Shown here piece by piece: positions 46,642 through 55,445 of a stretch of 64,000 nucleotides of DNA. Where the stretch lies: NCBI RefSeq assembly GCF_002863865.1, contig NZ_CP022684.1:2757501-2821500 (forward strand). The letters are read 5' to 3'. Made by a program: the position numbers and the translations under genes. This DNA is from Ketobacter alkanivorans. Its GTDB lineage: Bacteria > Pseudomonadota > Gammaproteobacteria > Pseudomonadales > Ketobacteraceae. The notes under the pieces were generated by a model. The model worked only from the letters and a program-made list of their open reading frames with translations, had not been told where the DNA came from and ran no database searches. Within the stretch, counting starts at the first letter, position 1, and each line of letters starts with the position of its first letter.

Positions 46642-49600
46642 CTACCGCTGCTTGCGCAGGTTGCCCACCACCGCGAAGCGGGTATTGATCTTCGCATTGG
46701 CCTGTACCACGTTGACAATGCTCACTTCGGTACTGTCCGGGCTGTGATCTTCCACCGTGAGCTCCGCCGCGACCCGCTGATTCAGATCCAGTAACTGCAA
46801 GCGAATACCGGGGCTGATGGCGCGATTGAGCTTCACCCTAAAGCGCTCCCCCGGCAGCAGCAGGCGCGGCGGCACAAATACGTTGCCGCGCACGATTTCC
46901 TGGGGATCACCCAGTGATGCAAAGATGAGCGTGGCTCGAATCATATTGTGCATGGCGGTACGGCTGGCGGCATCGGCATCGTCTTTCAGTTGCCGGAACC
47001 ACCAGTCTATTAATTCGGAGAGGGTACGGGTGGTGTTGAAGTCATCCTGCTCCGCTTGATCCAGCCCTGGCCACCAGCTGACATTCTCCACCCGAATGCG
47101 ATCGTCCTCTGCCAACTGACCCCATTGCAAACGCAGGGAGCCGGGCAGCAGGGCCAGCTTCTCCAACAGGCAGGCCTGACATTGCTCCAGCCGCTCCCGC
47201 AGGGTTTGCGCTTGCTTGCGCAAATAGCCGTTGCTGCCCTGGGACAAATCCTCCAGCGAAAAGACTTTGGCGGCTTGCTGCTGGGTTTGCAGGCTGCTGG
47301 CGACGAACGTAGGCAGGCTTAACGCCGACCACTGCTTGATCACCGATTGGGTTTGCAGTTGCACGGTGTGCAGGCGCGCCTGCAGGGTATCGTTGCCGGT
47401 TTTGAGGCTCATTCGCTGCGGTTTGGCCTTAAAACGGGCCGCCCGCAACTGGCTCAGGTAAGCGTATTTGTCGAACGCGGGCAGTTTCGGCCGCAGCAGG
47501 TGCAGACCGGCCCAGTCGTCCATGGGGATTTCGGTGACCGCATCGAAGAAGCTCTCCAGTTCAGCGGGCAGATCGGCGTCGTTGTCCCAGTCGCAGCCGG
47601 GCACAATGTCGTTTTTATCTTTGTGGCGCAGGCTTAACGGGTCCGGCAGCGCTATGGACACCGGTGTGCTGCGCACCCGCACATAATACAAACCCTGCAC
47701 TGCGGTGGTCAGAACCCGTGAGCGTTCCAGAAAGCGATCGTGGGTTTGTTTCCAGTCCTCTTCCAGTAGCCGTTGCGCCACACCGTAATCGCCCAGTTGC
47801 TCATCAAAGAACCGGTCGAGGCTTTCCAGTGTTTCCCGTGCGACGCGAATCAAACCGCTGAGCTTTTCGATCTGGGCCAGCTTGCGGGTGTGCTCCCGCA
47901 GTTTACCCTGCAATTTGCGCTCGATCTGGTTGTAGCGGGTTTCGGTGATGGCGATCCATTTGGTGAGCACTTTACCGGCGTTGAACAGGGCCTCGTAACG
48001 TTTTTGGTTGGCCACCAGCCCACGCAGTTGCTGGAATTTGGTGTCATCATTGCCAGCCAGTTCGCGGGCGCGGGTGTCGATCTGGGTTTCCAGCACGGCG
48101 GGGGACACCAGCCCCAGGTTCTGTTCGCTGGCTTTGAGTTTTTGGCGCAGGGAGGCCGCGTCAGTGGCGTCGAATACATCGCTGATGGTGGCGATCAGAT
48201 CTTTCATGCCGTAGTAGGCTTTGTTGTATTCGTTGATCTCGGGGCTGATGTGATCCAGCACGCCAAAGCGGAATTCCTTGGCCTCGTAGGCGGGTTTGCT
48301 GACCGCGCTTTTGGCCAGGTTGGCCAACAGATCCAGCCGCTTGGTGTTGATGCCCAGTTCGAAGGCGGAGTAGCTTTGGGGTTTGCTGGTCAGGTAACTG
48401 GGGGTGCTTTTGGTGCTGGTGTTGAGGGCAGACAGCAGCAGGTTGTTGCTGAAGTTGAAGCCGCTGGAGGAGGTGCTGGAGGTTGCCGGGGCGCTAGCTT
48501 TGGCATAGCGGATGCCGCTGTAGGCGCTGGCAGGTGCTGGGCCGATGCTGGCGGTTGCGGTGGGCGCCGGGTTTGTGGCTGCGGACAATTCCTCGGGCAT
48601 CAGGTTGGTGTTGAGGCTGGCGTAGGGCAGCCAACGGGCCACTTGCAGGCCATTACCATCCCCCGCCACACCGCCCGCCAGAGACGACAGGGCAACGGTT
48701 TGTGAATCCAGCTGTTGCCGTTTCAGCAGCAGGATGTCGCGGGTTTTCTCCAGCCGGGTGCGAATGGCGCGAATCTGGTTTTCGATGGCTTCCAGCTCCA
48801 CCAACGCCACGGCGTATTGAATGACCAGGCCGTCCTCCTGCGGGGTGGGCAGCGGCGGTGGCACCGGGCTGCCATCCACGCTCACCAGCCAGTCGCGGTA
48901 GAAATCGGGTTGTGCAGGCACCCCTTTGCTGTACGGGTAAGGGGCTGCGGTGGTGCCCGGTGGCAGCAATTCACTCAGTGCCTTTTCAATCACACTTTGA
49001 AACAGGGCGGCGGGTGTCACCGGTGGCTGAGTTGGTTTGGGCAGATCCAGATGTTTGAACTGTTCCGGATCCAGCACGGCGTGTTCGAGGGTGGCAAGCT
49101 CGCCGCTTAAAGGCTCTTCGTTGGAAGGCTCGACAAAATACAGCTTGTCGAACTGCTGACGCCAGCGTGACCAGGCGTTGTAGGTGCGCATATAAAAGCG
49201 ATACAGATCCGATTCCAGTTGCGCATCCGTGGGGGGAATATCCAGTAGATCGGTTCGGTAGTCACGACGATCCAAAGCCAGTAACAGACGGATTTTGTCG
49301 CCAGCAGGCTGCCGTAGATCGATCACCCGCCGGGCGATATGGCGGTCAAGCAGCTCCTGCACCGAGTCTGCGGGCACCGGCACCATATCGATGCCCAGAT
49401 GATTGGGCAGCCACAGCAGGTTGGGGTTGATGGCGTCGGGGTTTTGCAACCAGTTCACCGGCAGCTGGCCTGCGGCGGGCAGGTAATCCAGATGCAGATT
49501 GCTGGTTAAAAAATCACCCAGAGGAGTGGCGCTATTGGCAGGCAGACTGTGGGCCTGCATCACCGCCCGCAACGCCGCGCTGGTTTGATTGAGCAGCGCG

Positions 49601-50298
49601 CGATAGCCGCCCTGGGGGTTGGCATCATAACGCCCGGCGGGCTCGGATACCCAGGCAACGGTGTGGGTATCGCCACTGGTGGTAATGGCCACCAGAGCCA
49701 ATGGCACCGCTTGGTTGAAGCCGCTCAAAAAGCTGCCATCGACACGGTCGGCCGCCACCCAGTTTTGCAATTGTTCGGCGGGGGTAGTGGCCACCAGCGC
49801 CGGGGCGATGGCGAGCCGTTGCAATTGTACACTGGTGACCGTAACCAGCCGCGAATCGCGGGTTGGATCGAACTCGGCGCGCTGGCACGGCTCAACGCTG
49901 GGGCTGTCGATAGTGCGCTGAGCCTGCTGTAGGGTGAGGTAATACACCCCGGTGGCATCGGCACTGGCGGTGCTGGCCAGGTAATGCGCAATGATCGCCT
50001 GCCATTGGGCCCGCAGCGGCATCTGTACATTCAGGGTTTGCCCCTGAGCGGTCACCGCCAGCCCCGGATTGACGATAAAACTTTCATGATCTGCCAGCGC
50101 ACCGCCGCCGCTGCTGTTGAGGTTAAGGCCGTATACCACTCCGGCGTGGTGGGTTTTGAGCAGGGGCAGCAGGCGCGCATCCGCATATTCCTGCTGGCGA
50201 TCAAATTCCTCTTCCCCCAAATGGCGACCGGCGAACAGATGAACCCGCTCCAGTTTGGCGGAGCTGGCGATGGGGCGATGCAGCACGATGAAAGTCAT
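46642..50298 (-). CDS. Large CIS-locus protein with coiled coil (paralogous group member 1)
   Basis: The 1218-residue protein begins MTFIVLHRPIASSAKLERVH. Residues 18-95 (LFAGRHLGEEEFDRQQEYAD, then HHAGVVYGLNLN and NPGLAVTAQGQTLNVQMP) share a layout with the next two upstream genes. The middle has long charged helices (for example LEAIENQIRAIRTRLEKTRD and QIERKLQGKLREHTRKLAQI) predicted as coiled coil, plus an Ala/Ser/Thr-rich low-complexity patch around 570-640. The C-terminus is beta-rich, with VRENVSWWPGLD-like strands. It has the size of a tail fibre or tape measure, but there is no direct evidence. It ends one base before the next gene. Confidence 0.65.
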   Translation of the reverse strand: MTFIVLHRPIASSAKLERVHLFAGRHLGEEEFDRQQEYADARLLPLLKTHHAGVVYGLNLNSSGGGALADHESFIVNPGLAVTAQGQTLNVQMPLRAQWQAIIAHYLASTASADATGVYYLTLQQAQRTIDSPSVEPCQRAEFDPTRDSRLVTVTSVQLQRLAIAPALVATTPAEQLQNWVAADRVDGSFLSGFNQAVPLALVAITTSGDTHTVAWVSEPAGRYDANPQGGYRALLNQTSAALRAVMQAHSLPANSATPLGDFLTSNLHLDYLPAAGQLPVNWLQNPDAINPNLLWLPNHLGIDMVPVPADSVQELLDRHIARRVIDLRQPAGDKIRLLLALDRRDYRTDLLDIPPTDAQLESDLYRFYMRTYNAWSRWRQQFDKLYFVEPSNEEPLSGELATLEHAVLDPEQFKHLDLPKPTQPPVTPAALFQSVIEKALSELLPPGTTAAPYPYSKGVPAQPDFYRDWLVSVDGSPVPPPLPTPQEDGLVIQYAVALVELEAIENQIRAIRTRLEKTRDILLLKRQQLDSQTVALSSLAGGVAGDGNGLQVARWLPYASLNTNLMPEELSAATNPAPTATASIGPAPASAYSGIRYAKASAPATSSTSSSGFNFSNNLLLSALNTSTKSTPSYLTSKPQSYSAFELGINTKRLDLLANLAKSAVSKPAYEAKEFRFGVLDHISPEINEYNKAYYGMKDLIATISDVFDATDAASLRQKLKASEQNLGLVSPAVLETQIDTRARELAGNDDTKFQQLRGLVANQKRYEALFNAGKVLTKWIAITETRYNQIERKLQGKLREHTRKLAQIEKLSGLIRVARETLESLDRFFDEQLGDYGVAQRLLEEDWKQTHDRFLERSRVLTTAVQGLYYVRVRSTPVSIALPDPLSLRHKDKNDIVPGCDWDNDADLPAELESFFDAVTEIPMDDWAGLHLLRPKLPAFDKYAYLSQLRAARFKAKPQRMSLKTGNDTLQARLHTVQLQTQSVIKQWSALSLPTFVASSLQTQQQAAKVFSLEDLSQGSNGYLRKQAQTLRERLEQCQACLLEKLALLPGSLRLQWGQLAEDDRIRVENVSWWPGLDQAEQDDFNTTRTLSELIDWWFRQLKDDADAASRTAMHNMIRATLIFASLGDPQEIVRGNVFVPPRLLLPGERFRVKLNRAISPGIRLQLLDLNQRVAAELTVEDHSPDSTEVSIVNVVQANAKINTRFAVVGNLRKQR

Positions 50299-50308
50299 GT
50301 TCGGTTCC

Positions 50309-52093
50309 TCAACTGTTAACCCGCTCGATCAACCTTTCCCAATCACCTTGCAGTGCATTGGGCAGGCCCTGTTGGGAGGCGGCATCCAGCACGGTTTTGC
50401 CCACGGCGGCAGGGTGCTCTTCCACCTGCCGCAGCCGTTCCAGCAGCGGTGCCATGGCGTCCCGTTCCACCAGTATTTGCACGGTGGGCCAGATCACCGG
50501 GTTGTAATGGCGATCCGTTAACAGCAGAAACTCGGTTATTTGCTGCACCGTGCGAGCGTTCTCGCCGTGCTGGTTCATCAGCCGCTCCAACGCCTCACGG
50601 CTTAGGTTGTCTTCTGCCGGGCGAATCTCGGCCAGCCGTTTGAAATTCACAAAGCGCAGGAACACGTTATCTTCACTTTCGATCAGACTGCCGGGATCAG
50701 AAGGTGTGGGGGTGGGTGTCGGAACGGGCACCGGTTCGGTTTCGGTATCCGTTTCCGTGTTATCCGTTGGGGGCGGTGGAATAGGTGCCGGTGGGGTTGG
50801 CTCAGGAACCGTGGTGCCCAATGCCAGCACGATACCGCTGACGGCGGTTTCGGCGGCTCTCACCGGGCGGCGCACGTACAGCAGCTGGCCGTCGGCCAGG
50901 GTATCCCAAATGTTTTGCCAGACGTTGGCATCGGTATCCAGCGCGTGCACCGGATGCACCGGATACAACTTCAGCCGCAGCAGATCCATCTGTGGCAGAC
51001 GCCGGTTGATCGGGTTGTAGCCCCGCTCCAGTTGCGCACCATAACGGCCGTAATCGGCGTTGGAAAGCGGTGCCAGCACCACGATGTCGGTGCTTTCTGT
51101 GCTGCTTAAATCAATGTTGGGCAGCAACAGGGATTCGGCCTTGATCAATTCCACATCGGACAGGCGAATGGGGGCAATATGGACATTGAAGTGCTCGGGG
51201 AAATAGCCCTGATGACCATTCACGGCATCCACCGCATCCTTGGGCACCGTGCCCACCGGTGGCAGCAGGCTGAAATAATCGGCCGCAGCAAACTGGTTGT
51301 TGAGGCTGCCACTGGCACGATGGGTAAAGACGTCCGCCAGCAGGGCTTCGTATTGCCGTGACAGATCGGCCTGTCGGTCAGCAGCACCTATCTCCTTGCG
51401 CAGAGGCTGGCGCAGCAACTGGCTGTCCAGCCACTGGGGGGTGTCGTTCTGGATGGCGATCACACCCAGCGCCACGCTGTCTTCGGGAATCAACGCGTCT
51501 GCCAGTTCATTGCCCAGGAACTCGCGCATCAGGCTGGCCCGCAGTTGCAGCGGGTTTTGCTGCACCAGTGGCACCGGCAGTGGCACCAGTCCCATTTGCA
51601 CCGATTCTGTCACCAGGGCGTAATCCGCGCCCCGCTTGCTGGCCAGATCCGTGGGGAACACTTCCGCCAGATCCGTGGCCACGTCCACATAGCGCAACAC
51701 CACGGCGTACAGGGCGCGGTTGAACTTGCGGTATTGACTGGCGTTGAGTTGCGAAATCAGCGCTCTGTCTCCCAGGCTCACCATAAGCTGGGTATTCAGT
51801 TGCAGCACCCGGCCCAGTGATGTCATGGCCTGACCGGGCTGCAGGGTGAGCAGGCCAGAGAAAGGATCAAAATTCAGGTCGAGGCCGTTGATGATGCCGT
51901 GGCCCAGCACCTTGCCGATCTCCCGCAGGCGCTGATCCAGATAGATCTGATCCCGCTCCAGATCCTCGGCGGTGAGCAGACGGCCGTCGAAGTAGTGGGT
52001 GCGGGTCATGCGCGGGTCGATGTCGGCGATGTGCTCCAGGCTTTCACCGGCGGCGATGGGGTCCCCCAGGGGTTGAAACAGTATCTCGCTCAT
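50309..52093 (-). CDS. CIS-locus protein, paralogous group member 2
   Basis: The 594-residue protein begins MSEILFQPLGDPIAAGESLE. The shared N-terminal domain is clearest here (MTRTHYFDGRLLTAEDLERD, then RLREIGKVLGHGIINGLDL and LQPGQAMTSLGRVLQL). A second region (about 250-450) is mixed alpha/beta, followed by a Pro/Thr/Glu-rich linker (TDTETEPVPVPTPTPTP) and a small helical C-terminal domain (about 500-594) containing LLLTDRHYNPVIWPTVQIL. I know of no assigned function. Placement between tail-protein and ATPase genes suggests a baseplate-periphery or fibre-related role. Confidence 0.65.
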   Translation of the reverse strand: MSEILFQPLGDPIAAGESLEHIADIDPRMTRTHYFDGRLLTAEDLERDQIYLDQRLREIGKVLGHGIINGLDLNFDPFSGLLTLQPGQAMTSLGRVLQLNTQLMVSLGDRALISQLNASQYRKFNRALYAVVLRYVDVATDLAEVFPTDLASKRGADYALVTESVQMGLVPLPVPLVQQNPLQLRASLMREFLGNELADALIPEDSVALGVIAIQNDTPQWLDSQLLRQPLRKEIGAADRQADLSRQYEALLADVFTHRASGSLNNQFAAADYFSLLPPVGTVPKDAVDAVNGHQGYFPEHFNVHIAPIRLSDVELIKAESLLLPNIDLSSTESTDIVVLAPLSNADYGRYGAQLERGYNPINRRLPQMDLLRLKLYPVHPVHALDTDANVWQNIWDTLADGQLLYVRRPVRAAETAVSGIVLALGTTVPEPTPPAPIPPPPTDNTETDTETEPVPVPTPTPTPSDPGSLIESEDNVFLRFVNFKRLAEIRPAEDNLSREALERLMNQHGENARTVQQITEFLLLTDRHYNPVIWPTVQILVERDAMAPLLERLRQVEEHPAAVGKTVLDAASQQGLPNALQGDWERLIERVNS

Positions 52094-52122
52094 GATGTTG
52101 CTCCTGTGACCTTGCGTGGGGA

Positions 52123-53025
52123 TTAGGGTTGTCGGTTGAGCCAGGCCAGCTGGCTGGCGGTGCTCAAAAACGGCCGCACCAGATTGTTGATGCTGATGCG
52201 TTCCGGGTTCACCACGATGTTATTGACGTCGCTGGTGCTGATGCTGATATGGGCCAGCAGCAGGCGCGCGCCGTCTTCCAGTTCATCCGCCAGGTTGCGG
52301 GTGGCGATGCCGCTGGCGTCCAGGGCATGCAGCAGTTTGGCGTGCAGGCTCAGTTGGGCGGCAGCGGCCGGGTTGCTCAGCTCCAGGGCATCCAGTTGCT
52401 GTTGTTCTGCTTCGGTCAGCGTGGGCATGGCATCGGCCACAGGGCTGTGACTGGACCAAGGGGCGTAACGCTCATCGGCGCTGGCCGGAGGCAGTTCAGG
52501 GATCAGCTCCAGTTGCACGCTGTCGGCGGTACGGGCGGGCTGCACTGCGTCGGTGCTGAGGTTGAGCTTGCGGGCCAGTACCGGCTGTTTGGCCACGGCG
52601 CAGTCTTTCTGGCGCACGGTGACTTTCAGCCACAGCAGGTCGTTGCTGGCGTCGAAACCTTCCAGCAGATCCGCCTCGGTTTGTGCATCCAGCCATTGGC
52701 GCAGGTCGATGCAGTAGGTTTCATGGATCATGACCTCACGCCCCAAACCATCAATGCCCAGGCCCGCGCTCACATGCAGGCGTACCAATATGTCATCCAC
52801 ATCGTTGCTGTGGCTGTTCGGCTGCATGCTGACCCCCATGCCCGCCAGGGTGCCGAAACCGTGCAGCCAGTACTGGTGACGGGTCAGGCGACGGCGATGG
52901 TAAGCCTGCTCGTCGCGGGTGGCTTCCAGCCCCAGCATCATGCCTGCTTCATAGGCCACCCGGCGCAGGGGTTGGGCCAGCTCGTCGTCCTGCTCCAGGG
53001 TGGGCAGGTCGTCCAGATTAGTCAT
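52123..53025 (-). CDS. CIS-locus protein, paralogous group member 3
   Basis: The 300-residue protein begins MTNLDDLPTLEQDDELAQPL. It carries the same domain type (VAYEAGMMLGLEATRDEQAY, HQYWLHGFGTLAGMGVSM, VSAGLGIDGLGREVMI) and little else beyond a conserved tail (ISISTSDVNNIVVNPERISI). It is the smallest member of the group and may represent the minimal domain. Probably a structural part of the baseplate edge, by position only. Confidence 0.65.
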   Translation of the reverse strand: MTNLDDLPTLEQDDELAQPLRRVAYEAGMMLGLEATRDEQAYHRRRLTRHQYWLHGFGTLAGMGVSMQPNSHSNDVDDILVRLHVSAGLGIDGLGREVMIHETYCIDLRQWLDAQTEADLLEGFDASNDLLWLKVTVRQKDCAVAKQPVLARKLNLSTDAVQPARTADSVQLELIPELPPASADERYAPWSSHSPVADAMPTLTEAEQQQLDALELSNPAAAAQLSLHAKLLHALDASGIATRNLADELEDGARLLLAHISISTSDVNNIVVNPERISINNLVRPFLSTASQLAWLNRQP

Positions 53026-53054
53026 GGGGCCTCCTCATGTGCTCGTCTCCATGC

Positions 53055-55433
53055 TCACAGGCTGGCGTTGATGTCCCGCGGTGAAAATGCCACCGGGTTC
53101 TTCAACAGGCCTTCCTGTCCGATCAGGGTTTGGTTAAGGATCACCGGCTCAGGATCGGGCCGCTGCTCCAGATAGGTGTCCACACTCAGCAGGGGTGAGG
53201 TGCCCAAAATGAAGGGTCGCTCGGTTTCAATAATGCTCCACTGCAGGTGTGCCGGGATCTGTTCGCTCAGGGTTTCCATGACTGCGTTTTTCTGTTGGCG
53301 GGCGCGGCCGTGCAGCAGCACGCTGAGCTTGTGGGCGTACTTGTCGAAGAACGCGTTCACCGCTTTGGTTTCCTCTTCGTCCGCCAGTTCTGGCGCAAAC
53401 AGGGCCAGAAACTCCTGTGCATTCATATCCGACAGAATCAGGCTGTCGCCGATGATGCTGTTGCCGCTCATGCCGGTGCCCAGGGTGAGAGGGTGCGTGG
53501 CGTCGTCCATATTGCGGCCCAAAATGGTGGCCAGGGTACGGCGCAGGCGGAAGTTCTCCACCAGCACCACTTCGCCCCGCTGCACGCCGCCGTCGGTGGC
53601 CACGTCCAGTGCCAGGTTTACACCGGGCAGGGTGCCTTTGTATTGCTGAATCAGGGTGGCGCATTGCAGCAGGCGACGCTGGCGCGGCACCGGCCAGTGA
53701 GGGGGCAGTTCGACCCCGATGGATTGCGCCAGCCAGTGCAGGTTGTCGGCGGGGGCGGCAGCAGGGTGAACCAGTTGATCACTGGCGGCGATGCGGCCTT
53801 CAATGGGGGTGAGCATGCCTTCGAAGCTGGCCAGCAGCCGTTCCCGCGTATCCGCGCCGTTGGCGGGGCCGATCTGGTGAGCCGGGTTCTGCGGATCGAA
53901 GGATTCCTCCTGTCGGAACAGCTCCGGCAAGTAGGCTTCCTGGTAGGAAAAACGCGGTTGATAAACCCGAATGGCATGCAGGGCCGGGGTGGTGCGGCCA
54001 TTGCCGGTAAAATGCACCTGCAGTTGCAGATAGCGGCCAGTGAGGCGTCGCACCGGGCCCTGGGGCCGTTGCAGCAACAACTCAAACAGGCCTCGTTGAC
54101 CGGGGTTATCGCCTTCATCGCTGCGGGATAACGCGGGCTGGAACGCCAGTTCAGAGGGCAGTGGATTCCACACCGGGTCGGGCTGGTCGATCAGCGCGGC
54201 ACTGCCCCGTTGTTCGGGTGAATTGTAAACGCGGGCCGAGAGTTTGATGCTGCAACCCGGTGGAATGCAGGCGTCCAGATAGACGCGGTGCCAAACCGTA
54301 TTGGGGGCACCGGAATCCAGAACTTCATGCAGCAGGGCGTTGGCTTCCAGGTGATAGCGGGGCTGGCGCAGGGCATGCAGTTCCCGTGGGCGGGGGTCAA
54401 AGTCCGGGTAGTCGGGGTCCAGCTCGGCCTGATAGCGCAGCTGGCCATCGGCGCAACTGGCGAATCGGGGCACCGCCAATGACAGCATGGGGTAACGCTC
54501 GCCGATGAGTCGGGCCGAGCCGGTGTCCCCATGCAGGCTCAGCACCGGGCAGTCCCGTTGCCGGAACTGGGTATCACCGTTTTGCCGGGGGGCCAGGGCA
54601 GCCAGCCGGCCGGGGCCCGCAACGGCCAAATCCACCGCAAAGGGCAGCTCGGCTGGCAGGGTATAGGTGGTAAGTGGGCGATCACTTAGGTCGGTGAGGG
54701 GGCGGCTCACAATGCGCTGGTTGCCGCCGTTATCATGCAGCAAAATACAGAGTTGGGTCTGATCGCCGGTAATGGCCAGAGCCTCCCAGCCGCTGGGCAG
54801 ATCCTGCTGCCAGCTCAGGCCCAGGGCATCGGGGTTTACGGTTACCGGTTCAAAGCGGGTGTCTTGGGGTGCATAGGGCAGGGGCAGTGGTTCGCCCTCA
54901 CACAGCATGAGCTGAGTGGCGCTCACACACCACACCCGGTTTTGGTGGTCCACCCAGGCCCGTCGTGGTGCCGCTGGCAACTCGCAGTGGCTGAGCCAGC
55001 GCTTGCCCAGATGGAACAGCAGCAGGCCGTGATGATCGCTATCATTGCTGTAGGGAATGGCCAGGCGGCCCTCCCGGTTAAGATTCAGATCTTTCAGGGT
55101 GACCGCAGGTGTGGCACTGAGGGCAGCGGGGGGCAGGGCCACATCATTCAGCTCGCCGTCTTTAAGGGTCAGCCAGCCTCGTCCGCTGTTGAATTCCACG
55201 CGGCTGGCATCCGCACTCAGGCGCGCCACCTGATAAAACGGGTCCACTGCCATGGGGCTGGCAAGTTGCCAGGCGTTCAGGGCCGCAACCGCATCACTTT
55301 CGGGCAAACGCAGGGACTGGTTTTGCGCCAGGGTTAATGCCTGCTTGGCGCCATGCCATTGCAGCCGGGTGGAGGCGTGATCGAGTTCAGCCTCGCTGCG
55401 CAATAGAAAGTAGGGGGTATTGTTAACGTCCAT
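53055..55433 (-). CDS. Phage tail protein, P2 gpI-like, with beta-propeller-like N-terminal half
   Basis: The 792-residue protein has two parts. Residues about 1-400 show repeated strand patterns such as GRLAIPYSND, HQNRVWCVSATQLMLC and EALAITGDQTQLCILL, resembling beta-propeller blades. Residues from about 530 (LLASFEGMLTPIEGRIAAS, YKGTLPGVNLALDVAT, then LGTGMSGNSIIGDSLI) match the tail protein fold found in CIS baseplate wedge proteins. Such proteins connect the baseplate to outer fibres. The propeller-like front is inferred from periodic pattern only. Confidence 0.75.
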   Translation of the reverse strand: MDVNNTPYFLLRSEAELDHASTRLQWHGAKQALTLAQNQSLRLPESDAVAALNAWQLASPMAVDPFYQVARLSADASRVEFNSGRGWLTLKDGELNDVALPPAALSATPAVTLKDLNLNREGRLAIPYSNDSDHHGLLLFHLGKRWLSHCELPAAPRRAWVDHQNRVWCVSATQLMLCEGEPLPLPYAPQDTRFEPVTVNPDALGLSWQQDLPSGWEALAITGDQTQLCILLHDNGGNQRIVSRPLTDLSDRPLTTYTLPAELPFAVDLAVAGPGRLAALAPRQNGDTQFRQRDCPVLSLHGDTGSARLIGERYPMLSLAVPRFASCADGQLRYQAELDPDYPDFDPRPRELHALRQPRYHLEANALLHEVLDSGAPNTVWHRVYLDACIPPGCSIKLSARVYNSPEQRGSAALIDQPDPVWNPLPSELAFQPALSRSDEGDNPGQRGLFELLLQRPQGPVRRLTGRYLQLQVHFTGNGRTTPALHAIRVYQPRFSYQEAYLPELFRQEESFDPQNPAHQIGPANGADTRERLLASFEGMLTPIEGRIAASDQLVHPAAAPADNLHWLAQSIGVELPPHWPVPRQRRLLQCATLIQQYKGTLPGVNLALDVATDGGVQRGEVVLVENFRLRRTLATILGRNMDDATHPLTLGTGMSGNSIIGDSLILSDMNAQEFLALFAPELADEEETKAVNAFFDKYAHKLSVLLHGRARQQKNAVMETLSEQIPAHLQWSIIETERPFILGTSPLLSVDTYLEQRPDPEPVILNQTLIGQEGLLKNPVAFSPRDINASL

Positions 55434-55445
55434 AGGCCACCCTCA

